Shown: positions 37,542-46,635, numbered from the stretch's first letter. The stretch is 64,000 nucleotides of DNA from Streptomyces cynarae (GCF_025642135.1 NZ_CP106793.1:5734001-5798000), one strand, 5' to 3'. Numbers and translations: made by a program. The notes: generated from the letters alone by a model not told the origin.

Positions 37542-39035
37542 ATGACGACATTCGCCAGCGGCACGGACACTCTGACGCGCGACGCGCTGACGGTCCTCCA
37601 ACCCGGCTTCATCGGCACCACCGCCCCCGACTGGCTGCTGCGGCGCCTCGGCGAGGGCCTGGCGTCCGTGGGCCTGTTCGGCCGCAACATCACCTCGCCC
37701 GAACAACTCGCCGCGCTGACCGCACAGTTGCGCGCCGAACGCGACGACGTCCTCGTCGCCATCGACGAGGAGGGAGGAGACGTCACCCGCCTGGAGGTGC
37801 GGACCGGCTCCTCCTTCCCGGGCAACCACGCGCTGGGCGCGGTCGACGACGTCGACCTGACCCGCGAGGCGGCGTACGCACTCGGCCGCCGGCTCGCCGA
37901 GTGCGGGGTCAACTTCAACTGGGCGCCCTCGGCCGATGTGAACTCCAACCCCGCCAACCCGGTGATCGGCGTCCGGTCCTTCGGCGCCGACCCCGAGCTG
38001 GTGGCCCGCCACACCGCCGCCTACGTCACCGGCCTGCAGTCCGCCGGCGTCGCCGCCTGCACCAAGCACTTCCCGGGCCACGGCGACACGGAGGTCGACT
38101 CCCACCTCGCCCTCCCGCGCATCGACGCGGAAGCAGCCGTGCTCCAGGACCGCGAACTCGCCCCGTTCCCCGCGGCGATCACCGCCGGCACGCGGGCGGT
38201 GATGAGCGCGCACATCCTCGTCCCGGCCCTGGACCCGGACCGCCCGGCAACGTTGTCCCGGCGCATCCTGACCGACCTGCTGCGCGACGAGCTCGCCTAC
38301 GACGGCCTGATCGTCACCGACGGCATGGAGATGCGGGCGATCGCCGGGACGTACGGCATCGAGCGCGGCAGCGTCCTCGCCATCGCGGCCGGTGCCGACG
38401 CCATCTGCGTGGGCGGCGGCCTCGCGGACGACGAGACGGTACGACGGCTGCGGGACGCCCTGGTGGCGGCGGTCCGCTCCGGCGAGCTGGCCGAGGAACG
38501 GCTCGCCGAGGCCGCGGAACGCGTACGGGCGCTGGCACGGTGGACGGCGTCGGCGGCAGCGGACGGCGCCGGCCCACACCGGCCGCCCGTCGCCGACATC
38601 GGACTGCTCGCGGCCCGCCGCGCGCTGACGGTCACCGGCGAAGAGGGCTTCACCCCGCTCACCGAGCCGCCCTACGTTGCCGCCCTCACCCCCGTCGCCA
38701 ACATCGCGGTGGGCGACGAGACCCCGTGGGGCGTGGCCGCCGAACTGCTCCGCCTGCTTCCCGGCACGCAGACCGGCAGCTTCGCCGGGGACGCGGCGGG
38801 CCGTGCGGCGCTGGCGGCCGCCGGGCCCCGGCGGATCGTGGCGGTGGTCCGCGACGAGCACCGCCACCCCTGGATGGCCTCCGCCCTGGACACGCTCCTC
38901 GCGCAGCGTCCCGACACCATCGTGGTCGAGATGGGTGTGCCCCAGGCCGCTCCTCGCGGTGCCCTGCACATCGCCACCCACGGAGCGGCACGGGTGTGCG
39001 GTCGGGCGGCGGCGGAGGTCATCGCGGGCCGTTGA
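37542..39035 (+). CDS. dasD: GH3 beta-N-acetylhexosaminidase (NagZ-like), das operon
   Basis: 497 residues. Splits GlcNAc from chitobiose or muropeptides after import. GH3 NagZ-type marks: AIDEEGGDVTRLE, the His/Asp loop KHFPGHGDTEVDSHLALP that supplies the general acid, and the nucleophile Asp in GLIVTDGMEM. No signal peptide is visible, so it is cytosolic, fitting a job on imported disaccharide. The C-terminal domain (about 350-497) is an extra alpha/beta region. The symbol dasD is used for the das-operon hexosaminidase; identity with it is inferred from position. Confidence 0.9.
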   Translation: MTTFASGTDTLTRDALTVLQPGFIGTTAPDWLLRRLGEGLASVGLFGRNITSPEQLAALTAQLRAERDDVLVAIDEEGGDVTRLEVRTGSSFPGNHALGAVDDVDLTREAAYALGRRLAECGVNFNWAPSADVNSNPANPVIGVRSFGADPELVARHTAAYVTGLQSAGVAACTKHFPGHGDTEVDSHLALPRIDAEAAVLQDRELAPFPAAITAGTRAVMSAHILVPALDPDRPATLSRRILTDLLRDELAYDGLIVTDGMEMRAIAGTYGIERGSVLAIAAGADAICVGGGLADDETVRRLRDALVAAVRSGELAEERLAEAAERVRALARWTASAAADGAGPHRPPVADIGLLAARRALTVTGEEGFTPLTEPPYVAALTPVANIAVGDETPWGVAAELLRLLPGTQTGSFAGDAAGRAALAAAGPRRIVAVVRDEHRHPWMASALDTLLAQRPDTIVVEMGVPQAAPRGALHIATHGAARVCGRAAAEVIAGR

Positions 39036-39045
39036 GCCGTGGCGG

Positions 39046-39088
39046 GGAGGACGCCGGGTCCGGGTGCCGTCCGGGCCCGGCGTCCTCC
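39046..39088 (+). terminator. 18-bp hairpin ending the das operon
   Basis: GGAGGACGCCGGGTCCGG pairs with CCGGGCCCGGCGTCCTCC (one G-T) around GTGCCGT, and is followed by TT. It also separates dasD from convergent nagB. Confidence 0.9.
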
Positions 39089-39115
39089 TTGTGAGGCGTT
39101 TTCCTTGGGAGGGGG

Positions 39116-39901
39116 CTAGATGCCCTGCCAGTCGGGCTTGTTGGCGTAGGTGTGGCGGAAGTAGTCGGCGAGCTTCAGCTTGGACGCGGCGGCCTCGTCC
39201 ACGACAACGGTCGCGTGCGGGTGGAGTTGGAGCGCGGAGGCCGGGCAGACGGCGGCCACCGGGCCCTCGACGGTCGCGGCGACCGCGTCCGCCTTGCCCT
39301 CGCCGGTCGCCAGCAGCACCAGGTGCCGCGCCTCGAGGATGGTGCCTATGCCCTGGGTGATCACATGGTGCGGCACCTGGGCGATGTCGCCGTCGAAGAA
39401 GCGGGCGTTGTCGATACGTGTCTGCTCGGTGAGCGTCTTGATACGGGTGCGGGAGGCGAGTGAGGAGCACGGCTCGTTGAACCCGATGTGCCCGTCGGTT
39501 CCGATCCCGAGCAGCTGCAGATCCACGCCTCCGGCCTCGGTGAGCGCCCTGTCGTACGCCGCGCACGCGGCCTGGACGTCCTCTGCGGTGCCGTCGGGCC
39601 CCAGGAAGGCGTCCATGCCTATGCCGAGCGGCTCCAGCACCTCTCGCCGGAGGACGGAACGGTACGACTCCGGGTGGTCCGCGGGGAGTCCGACGTATTC
39701 GTCGAGCTGGGCGACACGCGCCCGTGAAACGTCCACGGCACCGGAACGCGCCTTCGCTGCCAGGGCCTCGTACACGGGCAACGGTGTCGACCCGGTGGCC
39801 ACACCGAGCAGGGCGTCGGGCTTGCGTCGGAGCAGCTGTGCCATGGCCTCGGCGATGAGCTCGCCACCCGCCTGGGCGTCCGGAACGATGACAACTTCCA
39901 C
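39116..39901 (-). CDS. nagB: Glucosamine-6-phosphate deaminase NagB
   Basis: 261 residues. Converts GlcN6P to fructose-6-P and ammonia, the entry of GlcNAc into glycolysis. Motifs: GVATGSTPLPVYEAL (phosphate loop), LDEYVGLPADHPESYRSVL (catalytic Asp region), GIGTDGHIGFNEP with the Asp-His pair, and the VPHHVITQGIGTIL C-terminal lid. GTG 39901 is the start. A DasR site lies 52 bases upstream, so it is induced with the das genes. Confidence 0.96.
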   Translation of the reverse strand: MEVVIVPDAQAGGELIAEAMAQLLRRKPDALLGVATGSTPLPVYEALAAKARSGAVDVSRARVAQLDEYVGLPADHPESYRSVLRREVLEPLGIGMDAFLGPDGTAEDVQAACAAYDRALTEAGGVDLQLLGIGTDGHIGFNEPCSSLASRTRIKTLTEQTRIDNARFFDGDIAQVPHHVITQGIGTILEARHLVLLATGEGKADAVAATVEGPVAAVCPASALQLHPHATVVVDEAAASKLKLADYFRHTYANKPDWQGI

Positions 39902-39952
39902 GCTGGGCCTGCCGATCTGAGGAGAGGGGACTGGAACCGGGGAGAGGGACCA

Positions 39953-39968
39953 TGTGGTTTAGACCAAT
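39953..39968. promoter_or_regulatory. dre site upstream of nagB
   Basis: TGTGGTTTAGACCAAT has the symmetric core TGGTTTAGACCA (39955-39966), one base from the consensus. It lies between divergent nagB and the GlmS-like gene and could act on both. Confidence 0.88.
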
Positions 39969-40251
39969 CTAACAGAGCCGGGGTCGGTGTAGGGGCTGCG
40001 GACAGGGGTGTCGGCGGTGAGTGGGGAGGCGGTCCGGCGGGAGCCGGCGGCGGCCCGAAAGCGGGGCCCGGCCGGGGCCGCCCGCCTGGCGGATTCGGGC
40101 CGGCAGACGTACAGATCTGTCCCGCTCTGCCCGGCATCACCGGGCGCAGATCCGCCACTGCCTCCCCGCCGAGGCATCGCCGGGTCCGAGGGGGTGGAAT
40201 AGGAGCCGTCAGGCCAGAGCGAGAGGCACTGCCCACCCCGGGAGGAACCCC

Positions 40252-41322
40252 ATGACGCCGACGACGCCGGACCCTCAGCGAGACCTCCCGGGACGGACCA
40301 TGGCCCGGGAGATGGCCGAACAGCCCGCCGTGCTGCGCCGCATCCTCGACGAGGGGGCGCCGCGCATCCGGGAGGTGGCCCGCGAGGTCGCCGCCCGCAA
40401 GCCCCGGTTCGTGCTGCTGACGGCCCGCGGCACCTCGGACAACGCCGCGCTCTACGCCAAGTACCTCCTGGAGATCCGCCTCGGCCTGCCCTGCGGTCTC
40501 ACCTCGATGTCCACGACCACGGCCTACGGCGCCCGCCCCGACCTCACCGACGTCCTCGTCATCACCGTCAGTCAGTCCGGCGGCTCCCCGGACCTGGTCG
40601 CCTCGACGCGGGCCGCCCGCGAGGCCGGCGCCCTCACGCTCGCCGTGACCAACAACCCCGACTCACCGCTGGCCGCCGTCTCCGAGTACCACATCGACGT
40701 CATGGCCGGTGAGGAGAAGGCGCTCCCCGCGACCAAGACCTACACCGCCTCCCTCCTCGCCCTCTATCTCTTCGTCGAAGGACTGCGCGGCGGCGACGGC
40801 GCCCCCGCGAAGGCACTGCCCGACCTCGCCGAGCAACTCCTCGCCCGCCAGGACGAGGTCCGCGCCCTCGCCGCCCGCTACCGCTTCGCCGAGCGCATGG
40901 TCATCACCTCACGCGGCTACGGCTACCCCACCGCCAAGGAAGCCGCCCTGAAGCTGATGGAGACCAGCTATATCCCCGCGCTCTCCTACTCCGGCGCCGA
41001 TCTCCTGCACGGTCCGCTCGCCATGGTCGACAACGTCTCGCCGGTCATCGCCGTCGTGACGGACGGCAAGGGCGGCGCCGCGCTCCAGCCCGTACTCGAC
41101 CGGCTGCGCGGCCGCGGCGCCGACCTCGTCGTCATCGGGCCGACGAGCCAGGTCGAGCAGGCATCGGCGGGGTTCGTCCTGCCGACCGAGGGTGTGGCCG
41201 AGGAGGTCCAGCCGATCCTCGAGATCATCCCGCTCCAGCTCCTCGCCTACGAGGTCACCATCGCCCGCGGCCAGGACCCGGACGCCCCGCGCGCCCTGGC
41301 AAAGGTGACGGAGACGCACTGA
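40252..41322 (+). CDS. Double-SIS domain sugar isomerase (GlmS isomerase-like, NagB-II type)
   Basis: 356 residues with two SIS domains and no glutaminase domain. SIS1 holds LLTARGTSDNAALYAKYLLE and VSQSGGSPDL; SIS2 holds TSRGYGYPTAKEAALKLMETSY. These match the GlmS isomerase half, and the Thr/Ser phosphate loops are intact. Without the glutaminase domain it cannot use glutamine. It may deaminate GlcN6P like NagB-II or AgaS-type enzymes, or act on another amino-sugar phosphate. GGAGG six bases before ATG 40252 fixes the start. Divergent from nagB across a dre site. Confidence 0.88.
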   Translation: MTPTTPDPQRDLPGRTMAREMAEQPAVLRRILDEGAPRIREVAREVAARKPRFVLLTARGTSDNAALYAKYLLEIRLGLPCGLTSMSTTTAYGARPDLTDVLVITVSQSGGSPDLVASTRAAREAGALTLAVTNNPDSPLAAVSEYHIDVMAGEEKALPATKTYTASLLALYLFVEGLRGGDGAPAKALPDLAEQLLARQDEVRALAARYRFAERMVITSRGYGYPTAKEAALKLMETSYIPALSYSGADLLHGPLAMVDNVSPVIAVVTDGKGGAALQPVLDRLRGRGADLVVIGPTSQVEQASAGFVLPTEGVAEEVQPILEIIPLQLLAYEVTIARGQDPDAPRALAKVTETH

Positions 41323-41358
41323 GAAGCGGCTGGATCTGCCGGAAGTCCGCCGGAGGCC

Positions 41359-42111
41359 CTACGTCAGCGAACCTCCCGTCGCGTCCACCCAGCTGCCCGT
41401 GACCCACCGGCCGGCGTCCGAGGCCAGGAACGCCACCACGTCGGCGACGTCCGCCGGGGTGCCCACGCGGCCCAGTGCCGATATGGAGGCGGCCCAGGCC
41501 GCGCCGTCCTGCGTGCCGTGCAGCAACTCGGCGGTGTTGTCGGTGTCGATGATCCCGGGCGCCACCGAGTTCACGGTGATGCCGCGATGGCCCAGCACCT
41601 TGGACAGGTCGCGGGTGAAGACGTCCAGGGCGCCCTTCGTCATCGCATAGGCGATCTGCTGCGGTATCGCCGCGGTCCTGGACAGGCCGGAGGAGATGTT
41701 GATGACACGACCGCCGTCCCTCAACCGGTCCAGGCCGCGGCGCACGATGAAGAACGGCGCCTTCACATTCACCGCGAAGACCTTGTCGTACTCCTCCTCC
41801 TCGATCTCCGACAGCGGGCGTGCACCGCCGATCCCGGCGTTGTTGACCAGGATGTCCACGCCGTCCGCATGGCGGTCGAACGCCTCCCACAGGGCCTGGG
41901 CGTCGCCCGGCAGCCCCAGCTCGACGCCGAGCGCGAATGCGGAACCGCCGACCGCCTCGATCGCCGCGACCGTCTCCTTCGCCGCCGCCTCGTTCCGGCC
42001 GTAGTGCACGGCCACCCGCGCGCCGTCACGCGCCAGCCGCTCGGCGATTCCCCGGCCGATGCCCCTGCTCGCCCCCGTGACGAGCGCGGTCCTCCCCGCG
42101 AGCACACCCAT
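41359..42111 (-). CDS. Short-chain dehydrogenase/reductase
   Basis: 250 residues, classical SDR. TGASRGIG cofactor loop, an Asn-Asn-Ala-Gly motif (VNNAGIGG), Ser in INISSGLSR, and the YAMTKGALD (YxxxK) catalytic pair. The residue pattern after strand 2 (HYGRNEAAAKE) suggests NADPH preference. It is divergent from the TetR gene at 42203, a common regulator-target layout. Substrate unknown. Confidence 0.9.
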   Translation of the reverse strand: MGVLAGRTALVTGASRGIGRGIAERLARDGARVAVHYGRNEAAAKETVAAIEAVGGSAFALGVELGLPGDAQALWEAFDRHADGVDILVNNAGIGGARPLSEIEEEEYDKVFAVNVKAPFFIVRRGLDRLRDGGRVINISSGLSRTAAIPQQIAYAMTKGALDVFTRDLSKVLGHRGITVNSVAPGIIDTDNTAELLHGTQDGAAWAASISALGRVGTPADVADVVAFLASDAGRWVTGSWVDATGGSLT

Positions 42112-42177
42112 GCCGACGCCCCCATTCCCTAGCGATCGATACAGAAAAGACCGTACTGCAGGGCCGGGTCATTTCTC

Positions 42178-42193
42178 TAGCCACCGCTATAAA
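42178..42193 (+). promoter_or_regulatory. Promoter-like TATAAA and inverted repeat before the TetR gene
   Basis: TAGC-CACC-GCTA (42178-42189) is an inverted repeat that overlaps TATAAA (42188-42193). TATAAA is ten bases before ATG 42203, so the transcript may be leaderless and autorepressed. AT-rich for this genome. Confidence 0.45.
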
Positions 42194-42202
42194 ATCCACC
42201 CC

Positions 42203-42985
42203 ATGGTGGAGAGCCAGGACACCGACCGACGGACCGAGCCGCTGCCCGGGGGGCTGACGGGGGCCGCGGCCGAGCGCGAGCCCGCGACCGAGTCGACGCC
42301 GGCGCGCGGCGGTTCCGGGTCGTCCCGCCCACGCGGACGCCCCCGTTCCTTCGACCGCGGGACCGCACTCGAAAAGGCCCTCCTCGCGTTCTGGGAGCAC
42401 GGTTACGAGGCCACCTCCGTCTCCGACCTCACCCGGGTCATGGGGATCGGCGCGCCGAGCCTGTACGCGGCGTTCGGCGACAAGCGGTCCCTCTTCGAGG
42501 AGGTCGTCGGCGTCTACGACGAGCGGTACGGATCCTTCGGTGACCGGGCCCTCGCCGAGGAGCCCACCGCTCGCGCCGCTGTCGAGCGGATGCTGCGCGA
42601 GGCCGCCGAGCTCTACACCGCCCCCGGGCACCCGCACGGCTGCCTCGTCATCCACGCCGCCGCCAACTGCACGACGCCGGGGATCGAGGCGTCCCTGCGG
42701 GTGCGGCGCAAGGCCAACATCGACGCCTTCGAGAGCCGTATCCGGGCCGGGGTCGCCGCCGGCGAGCTGCCCGCCGATACCGATGCCCGCACGCTCGCCC
42801 GGTACGTCGGCGCGATCATCCAGGGCATGTCCCAACAGGCGCGCGACGGGGCCACTCGGGAGGAACTGGAAGCGCTCGCCGAGGTGGCCCTGGCCGTCTG
42901 GCCCCGCGCACGAACCGACCGGGACTACGCTCCGAGTGGGCCGTCGGGATGGCCAGGACGGATGCGTGCGGGCATGGATGTCTGA
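42203..42985 (+). CDS. TetR/AcrR-family regulator
   Basis: 260 residues. After a disordered start (about 1-40, Arg/Gly/Pro-rich), the HTH is FDRGTALEKALLAFWEHGYEATSVSDLTRVMGIGAPSLYAAFGDKRSLFEEV. The C-terminal half (HPHGCLVIHAAANC) is like the TetR_C regulators that respond to small electrophiles. No ribosome site is visible, which fits a leaderless start at ATG 42203. It probably represses the divergent SDR gene; unproven. Confidence 0.86.
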   Translation: MVESQDTDRRTEPLPGGLTGAAAEREPATESTPARGGSGSSRPRGRPRSFDRGTALEKALLAFWEHGYEATSVSDLTRVMGIGAPSLYAAFGDKRSLFEEVVGVYDERYGSFGDRALAEEPTARAAVERMLREAAELYTAPGHPHGCLVIHAAANCTTPGIEASLRVRRKANIDAFESRIRAGVAAGELPADTDARTLARYVGAIIQGMSQQARDGATREELEALAEVALAVWPRARTDRDYAPSGPSGWPGRMRAGMDV

Positions 42986-43060
42986 TAAAGAGACAACAAC
43001 AAACATCCTCAAACGCATGGACACATGCACCGAGACCCAGGCACCATGGTCCTGCCAGCG

Positions 43061-43072
43061 TGGTCTAGTCCA
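43061..43072. promoter_or_regulatory. Orphan dre-like site in a 415-base gap
   Basis: TGGTCTAGTCCA is one base off the dre core and equals the site near dasR. It is embedded in the longer repeat GCGTGG/CCACGC. It lies 76 bases after the TetR stop and about 330 before the kinase start. The rest of the gap (42986-43400) has a purine-rich stretch and hairpins (43143-43152/43173-43182; 43243-43249/43258-43264), but no open frame I would call. Confidence 0.7.
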
Positions 43073-43400
43073 CCACGCCGACAACCCTAGGTAAAGTAAG
43101 TAAAGACACAAGCCCCGTCTTCCCCGCACAGGAAGGCGGCCCGAGGAACCGGCGCTCTCTGCCCTGACTGCTCCGGCTCCTCGACCTTCGGCCGACCGGG
43201 ACCGCACACCCCGCGGCCGTTGATGCTCCGGGCTGCGGTGCCGGGAGGGTTGAGGGTCCCTCCCAGGCGCCGCGGCCCGCGGGTGCTTTCGGGGTCCGTG
43301 CGAGCGCCGCACCCGGACCGCCTCCCCGGCAGGGTCGTACCGGGGTGCCTGCACCGGCCGATTTCGATCGATGTCCGAACGCCCAGGTACCCTCGCACAC

Positions 43401-44876
43401 GTGCCCTCCATGAACGAACTGGTCCACCAGCACACCGCCCTCAGCGACTCCGACCTGGAGTGGCTGCATCTGCTGGTGTCGGAGTGGCAGCTGCTGTCCG
43501 ACCTCTCCTTCGCCGACCTGGTCCTGTGGGTGCCCACTCTCGACGGCACCCGGTATGTGTCGGTGGCCCAGATGCGCCCCAACACCGGCCCCACGTCCTA
43601 CCAGGACGACATGGTCGGCCACCTCGTCCCCCGCGGCCGCCGCCCCATGCTGGACGCGGCCCTGGACGAGGGCCGGATCGTGCGCGAGGGCGACCCGGAG
43701 TGGCGCGAGGAGGTTCCGGTCCGGGTCGAGTCCATCCCCGTACGCTGCGGGGGCCGCGTCCTCGGCGTCATCGCGCGCAACACCAACCTGCTGACCGTGC
43801 GCACCCCGAGCCGCCTGGAGCTCACCTACCTCCAGAGCGCCTCCGACCTCGCCCAGATGATCGCGGCCGGCGCCTTCCCGTTCCCCGACCAGCAGGTCGA
43901 CATGGACGCCTCGCCGCGCGTCGGCGACGGCCTGATCAGGCTCGACGCGGACGGCATCGTCCAGTACGCCTCACCGAACGCGCTGTCGGCGTACCACCGG
44001 CTCGGCCTCGCCGCCGACCTCGTCGGCCACCACCTCGGCAAGACCACCGCGGAACTCGCCCCGACCAAGGGGCCGGTGGACGAGGCACTGGTCAAGCTGG
44101 CCAGCGGATGGGCGCCGCGCGAATTCGAGATCGAGGCCAAGGACGGGGTGATCCAGTTCCGCGCGATCCCCCTCAAGCCCAAGGGCACGCGCATCGGCTC
44201 GCTGGTCCTGCTCCGGGACGTCACCGAACTGCGGCGCCGCGAGCGCGAGTTGATCACCAAGGACGCGACCATCCGGGAGATCCACCACCGGGTGAAGAAC
44301 AACCTCCAGACGGTCGCCGCCCTGCTCCGCCTGCAGGCCCGCCGCATCGAGTCCGATCGTGGCAGGGAGGCCCTCGAGGAGGCCGTGCGACGGGTCGGCT
44401 CTATCGCCATCGTCCATGAGACGCTGTCCCAGAACCTGGACGAGCGCGTGGAGTTCGACGAGATCGCCGACCGGGTGCTCGCCATGGTCGCGGAGATCTC
44501 GCCCGGCATGGTCACCGGCCGGCGCAGCGGCCGCTTCGGCATCCTCGACGCGGAGGTCGCCACCCCGCTGTCCATGGTGCTCACCGAGGTCCTGCAGAAC
44601 GCGCTGGAGCACGGCTTCCGTCAGGGCGACACCGGCACGGTCGAGGTCTCGGCCGTCCGCGGCGGTACGCCGAAGGAGGCGCGCCTCCTGGTCACCGTCC
44701 AGGACGACGGGGTCGGCCTGCCCGAGGGCTTCGATCCCCAGACTGGGGGCAACCTCGGGCTGCAGATCGTACGGACGCTCGTGGAGGGCGAGTTGGGCGG
44801 GACCTTCGACATGGTCCCGGCCCCGGGGCGCGGCACGCGGGTGATCCTGGACATCCCGGTTCGTGCGCAGAAGTGA
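43401..44876 (+). CDS. PdtaS-like sensor histidine kinase (GAF-PAS-HisKA_2)
   Basis: About 491 residues. Cytosolic, no membrane helix. The N-terminal GAF domain (about 5-140: LVLWVPTLDGTRYVSVAQMRPNTG) is followed by PAS (about 175-285), HisKA_2 with phospho-His in EIHHRVKNNLQTVAALLRLQ, and a HATPase domain (QNALEHGF, DDGVGLPEG, GNLGLQIV). M. tuberculosis PdtaS has the same order and signals to PdtaR, an ANTAR RNA-binding regulator, which is not in this window. The start is uncertain: GTG 43401 or ATG 43410 fit; TACCCT eight bases ahead suggests a leaderless mRNA. Confidence 0.92.
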   Translation: MPSMNELVHQHTALSDSDLEWLHLLVSEWQLLSDLSFADLVLWVPTLDGTRYVSVAQMRPNTGPTSYQDDMVGHLVPRGRRPMLDAALDEGRIVREGDPEWREEVPVRVESIPVRCGGRVLGVIARNTNLLTVRTPSRLELTYLQSASDLAQMIAAGAFPFPDQQVDMDASPRVGDGLIRLDADGIVQYASPNALSAYHRLGLAADLVGHHLGKTTAELAPTKGPVDEALVKLASGWAPREFEIEAKDGVIQFRAIPLKPKGTRIGSLVLLRDVTELRRRERELITKDATIREIHHRVKNNLQTVAALLRLQARRIESDRGREALEEAVRRVGSIAIVHETLSQNLDERVEFDEIADRVLAMVAEISPGMVTGRRSGRFGILDAEVATPLSMVLTEVLQNALEHGFRQGDTGTVEVSAVRGGTPKEARLLVTVQDDGVGLPEGFDPQTGGNLGLQIVRTLVEGELGGTFDMVPAPGRGTRVILDIPVRAQK

Positions 44877-44949
44877 GCCCGGGCGGCGGCCGAGCGGTTA
44901 CGGACACCGCCGTCCCCCCGCCCCTGAGGGCATCGTCCCCACAGCAATG

Positions 44950-44978
44950 AGCCCCGGACCACCAAGGGGTCCGGGGCT
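44950..44978. terminator. 11-bp bidirectional hairpin between the kinase gene and wblE
   Basis: AGCCCCGGACC pairs with GGTCCGGGGCT around ACCAAGG, in the convergent gap. Confidence 0.85.
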
Positions 44979-45087
44979 AAAGCTCGTTGTGCCAGCTGCT
45001 GCTAGCGACTGCGCGCTGCGGCTCGGGGGCGGGAGAAGCGTACTCGCTGTACGCGCCGCCAAGCTCAGGCTCGTCGGGGCGGGTGTG

Positions 45088-45345
45088 TCAGGCGGAGGCC
45101 TGACGGGCCCGGTTGCGGGCGGCGCGGCGCTTCATGGCGCGGCGCTCGTCCTCGCTGAGACCACCCCAGACGCCGGAGTCCTGGCCGGACTCGAGCGCCC
45201 ACTGCAGGCACTGCTCGATAACCGGGCAGCGACGGCAGACGGCCTTGGCTTCCTCGATCTGCAGCAGCGCAGGACCAGTGTTGCCGATGGGGAAGAAGAG
45301 CTCGGGGTCTTCCTCGCGGCAAACGGCGTTGTGACGCCAGTCCAT
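45088..45345 (-). CDS. wblE: WhiB-like iron-sulfur regulator WblE
   Basis: 85 residues. Four Cys hold a [4Fe-4S] cluster: C9 and the C-x2-C-x5-C block in VCRRCPVIEQC. The W-box turn GVWGG precedes a basic AT-hook-like tail (RRAMKRRAARNRAR). The sequence is almost identical to what I recall of S. coelicolor WblE (WhiB1-like). GAGAGG lies eight bases before ATG 45345. It is often essential or near-essential in actinobacteria. Confidence 0.95.
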   Translation of the reverse strand: MDWRHNAVCREEDPELFFPIGNTGPALLQIEEAKAVCRRCPVIEQCLQWALESGQDSGVWGGLSEDERRAMKRRAARNRARQASA

Positions 45346-45389
45346 GGCTGCTACCTCTCCGTGGTATTACGTGCAGATTGCTTGTGAAT

Positions 45390-45403
45390 GTGAACGCTTT
45401 CAC
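45390..45403. promoter_or_regulatory. Inverted repeat GTGAA-N4-TTCAC upstream of wblE
   Basis: GTGAACGCTTTCAC lies 45 bases before the wblE start, in a 321-base gap (45346-45666) with no gene. The gap also carries an 8-base T-tract (45568-45575). A site for an unknown regulator is plausible. Confidence 0.4.
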
Positions 45404-45666
45404 GAATCCCTCAACAAGTGAAGGGCCGATCGTCAGACTCACTGACGTGGTCCTGTGGTTTGAGGAGGGGTTCGAGCACTCTCGATGGGAGCCGGTGTTG
45501 CGGGCTGTCCCGAGCGCCACGTAGAGACTCGCAAACCTCAGCGGCGGATACAACCCCTTCCGGAAAGTTTTTTTTGATTCCTTGGTGTCGACTAGGTCAC
45601 AGCCGTACTTCCAAGGGGTGGATCCTGGCCTAAACGTTCGAGTGAAAGGACTTTAGCCCCTTCTGC

Positions 45667-46635
45667 TCACACAATCACACGCAGTGCACGGCGTACGCCT
45701 GTGAACGTCACGCTCGTACGCACCCCGAGGTGGTCACCGTCCATCTGAAGGGGGAGGGGCGCCTTGGAATGCAAGGTGAAGCCGCTCAGGTCGTGCAGCG
45801 CGACGACGTGCCTGCCCCGGGGTCCCCGCTCGGGGGACGAAGTGAGCAACTGGGTCGCATACCGGGCAACCGAGGCAGTCGAGAGGCGGCTGAGGGCCAG
45901 CACGTCGAGGCCGGTATCGAACGAGGCCTTAGGTGAGGCGTACACAGGACGATTGCCGAGAAACGTCCAGGGCGCGGTGTTGCAGATTATGGACATGACC
46001 AGATCCGTGACCGGCTCCTCACCCGCCCGTTGCAGGGTGATCGTGCCGTGCCTGCGATGCGGTTCGTCCAGGAACTGGCGGACCATCTGGCGCAGATAGA
46101 GCGCATGCGTGGACCGCTTGCCCTGCTCCCGCTGCTGCTCCACTCGGCCCACCACTCCCGCGTCGAAGCCGAAGCCTGCGTTGAAGGTGAACCAGCGGGA
46201 GGGCACCGCCTCGTCCTCGGTGCCCGGGGTGCCCGCGGCGAGACCGAGGCCGACCACCCGCTCACGGCGCTCGCGCAGGCCGTCGAGGATGGCGCCGGTG
46301 GCCTCCACGACGTCGTTGGGCAGGCCGAGGGCGCGGGCGAAGACGTTGGTCGAGCCACCAGGCACCACGGCGAGCAGGGGGAGGCGGGCGGGGTCGGGGC
46401 CGTGGTGCAGCAGGCCGTTGACGACCTCGTTGACCGTTCCGTCGCCGCCGAGCGCCACGACCAGGTCTATGTCCTCGCTCTCCGCGGCCTGCCGGCCGAG
46501 GTCCCGGGCATGGCCCCGGTACTCGGTGGTCACCGCCTCGAGCTTCATCTCGCTCGCCAGGGCGTGGATGAGGACATCACGGGTACGTGCGCTTGTGGTG
46601 GTTGCCGCCGGATTGACCACGAGAAGTGCACGCAT
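45667..46635 (-). CDS. Diacylglycerol/lipid kinase family protein (DagK/YegS-like)
   Basis: 322 residues. The nucleotide-binding catalytic domain holds VVNPAATT, ALGGDGTVNEVVNGL (the GGDGT motif) and PGGSTNVFARALGLPND. The C-terminal half is the beta-sandwich of YegS/DgkB enzymes (DLVMSIICNTAPWTFLGNRPVY, LQMDGDHLG). ATG 46635 starts MRALLVVNPAATT, the typical start; the 27 extra residues from 46716 are not conserved in kind. Acts on membrane diacylglycerol or a related lipid. Convergence with other genes is absent, so it is monocistronic. Confidence 0.9.
   Translation of the reverse strand: MRALLVVNPAATTTSARTRDVLIHALASEMKLEAVTTEYRGHARDLGRQAAESEDIDLVVALGGDGTVNEVVNGLLHHGPDPARLPLLAVVPGGSTNVFARALGLPNDVVEATGAILDGLRERRERVVGLGLAAGTPGTEDEAVPSRWFTFNAGFGFDAGVVGRVEQQREQGKRSTHALYLRQMVRQFLDEPHRRHGTITLQRAGEEPVTDLVMSIICNTAPWTFLGNRPVYASPKASFDTGLDVLALSRLSTASVARYATQLLTSSPERGPRGRHVVALHDLSGFTLHSKAPLPLQMDGDHLGVRTSVTFTGVRRALRVIV

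Noticed and set aside
36627..39953. Minus-strand open frame of about 1108 codons across dasC and dasD
   Set aside because: It is antisense to well-supported das genes and is a composition artefact.
45552..45581. Sigma-R promoter before wblE (GGAAT ... GTT)
   Set aside because: Spacer is 22 bases, not the required 18.
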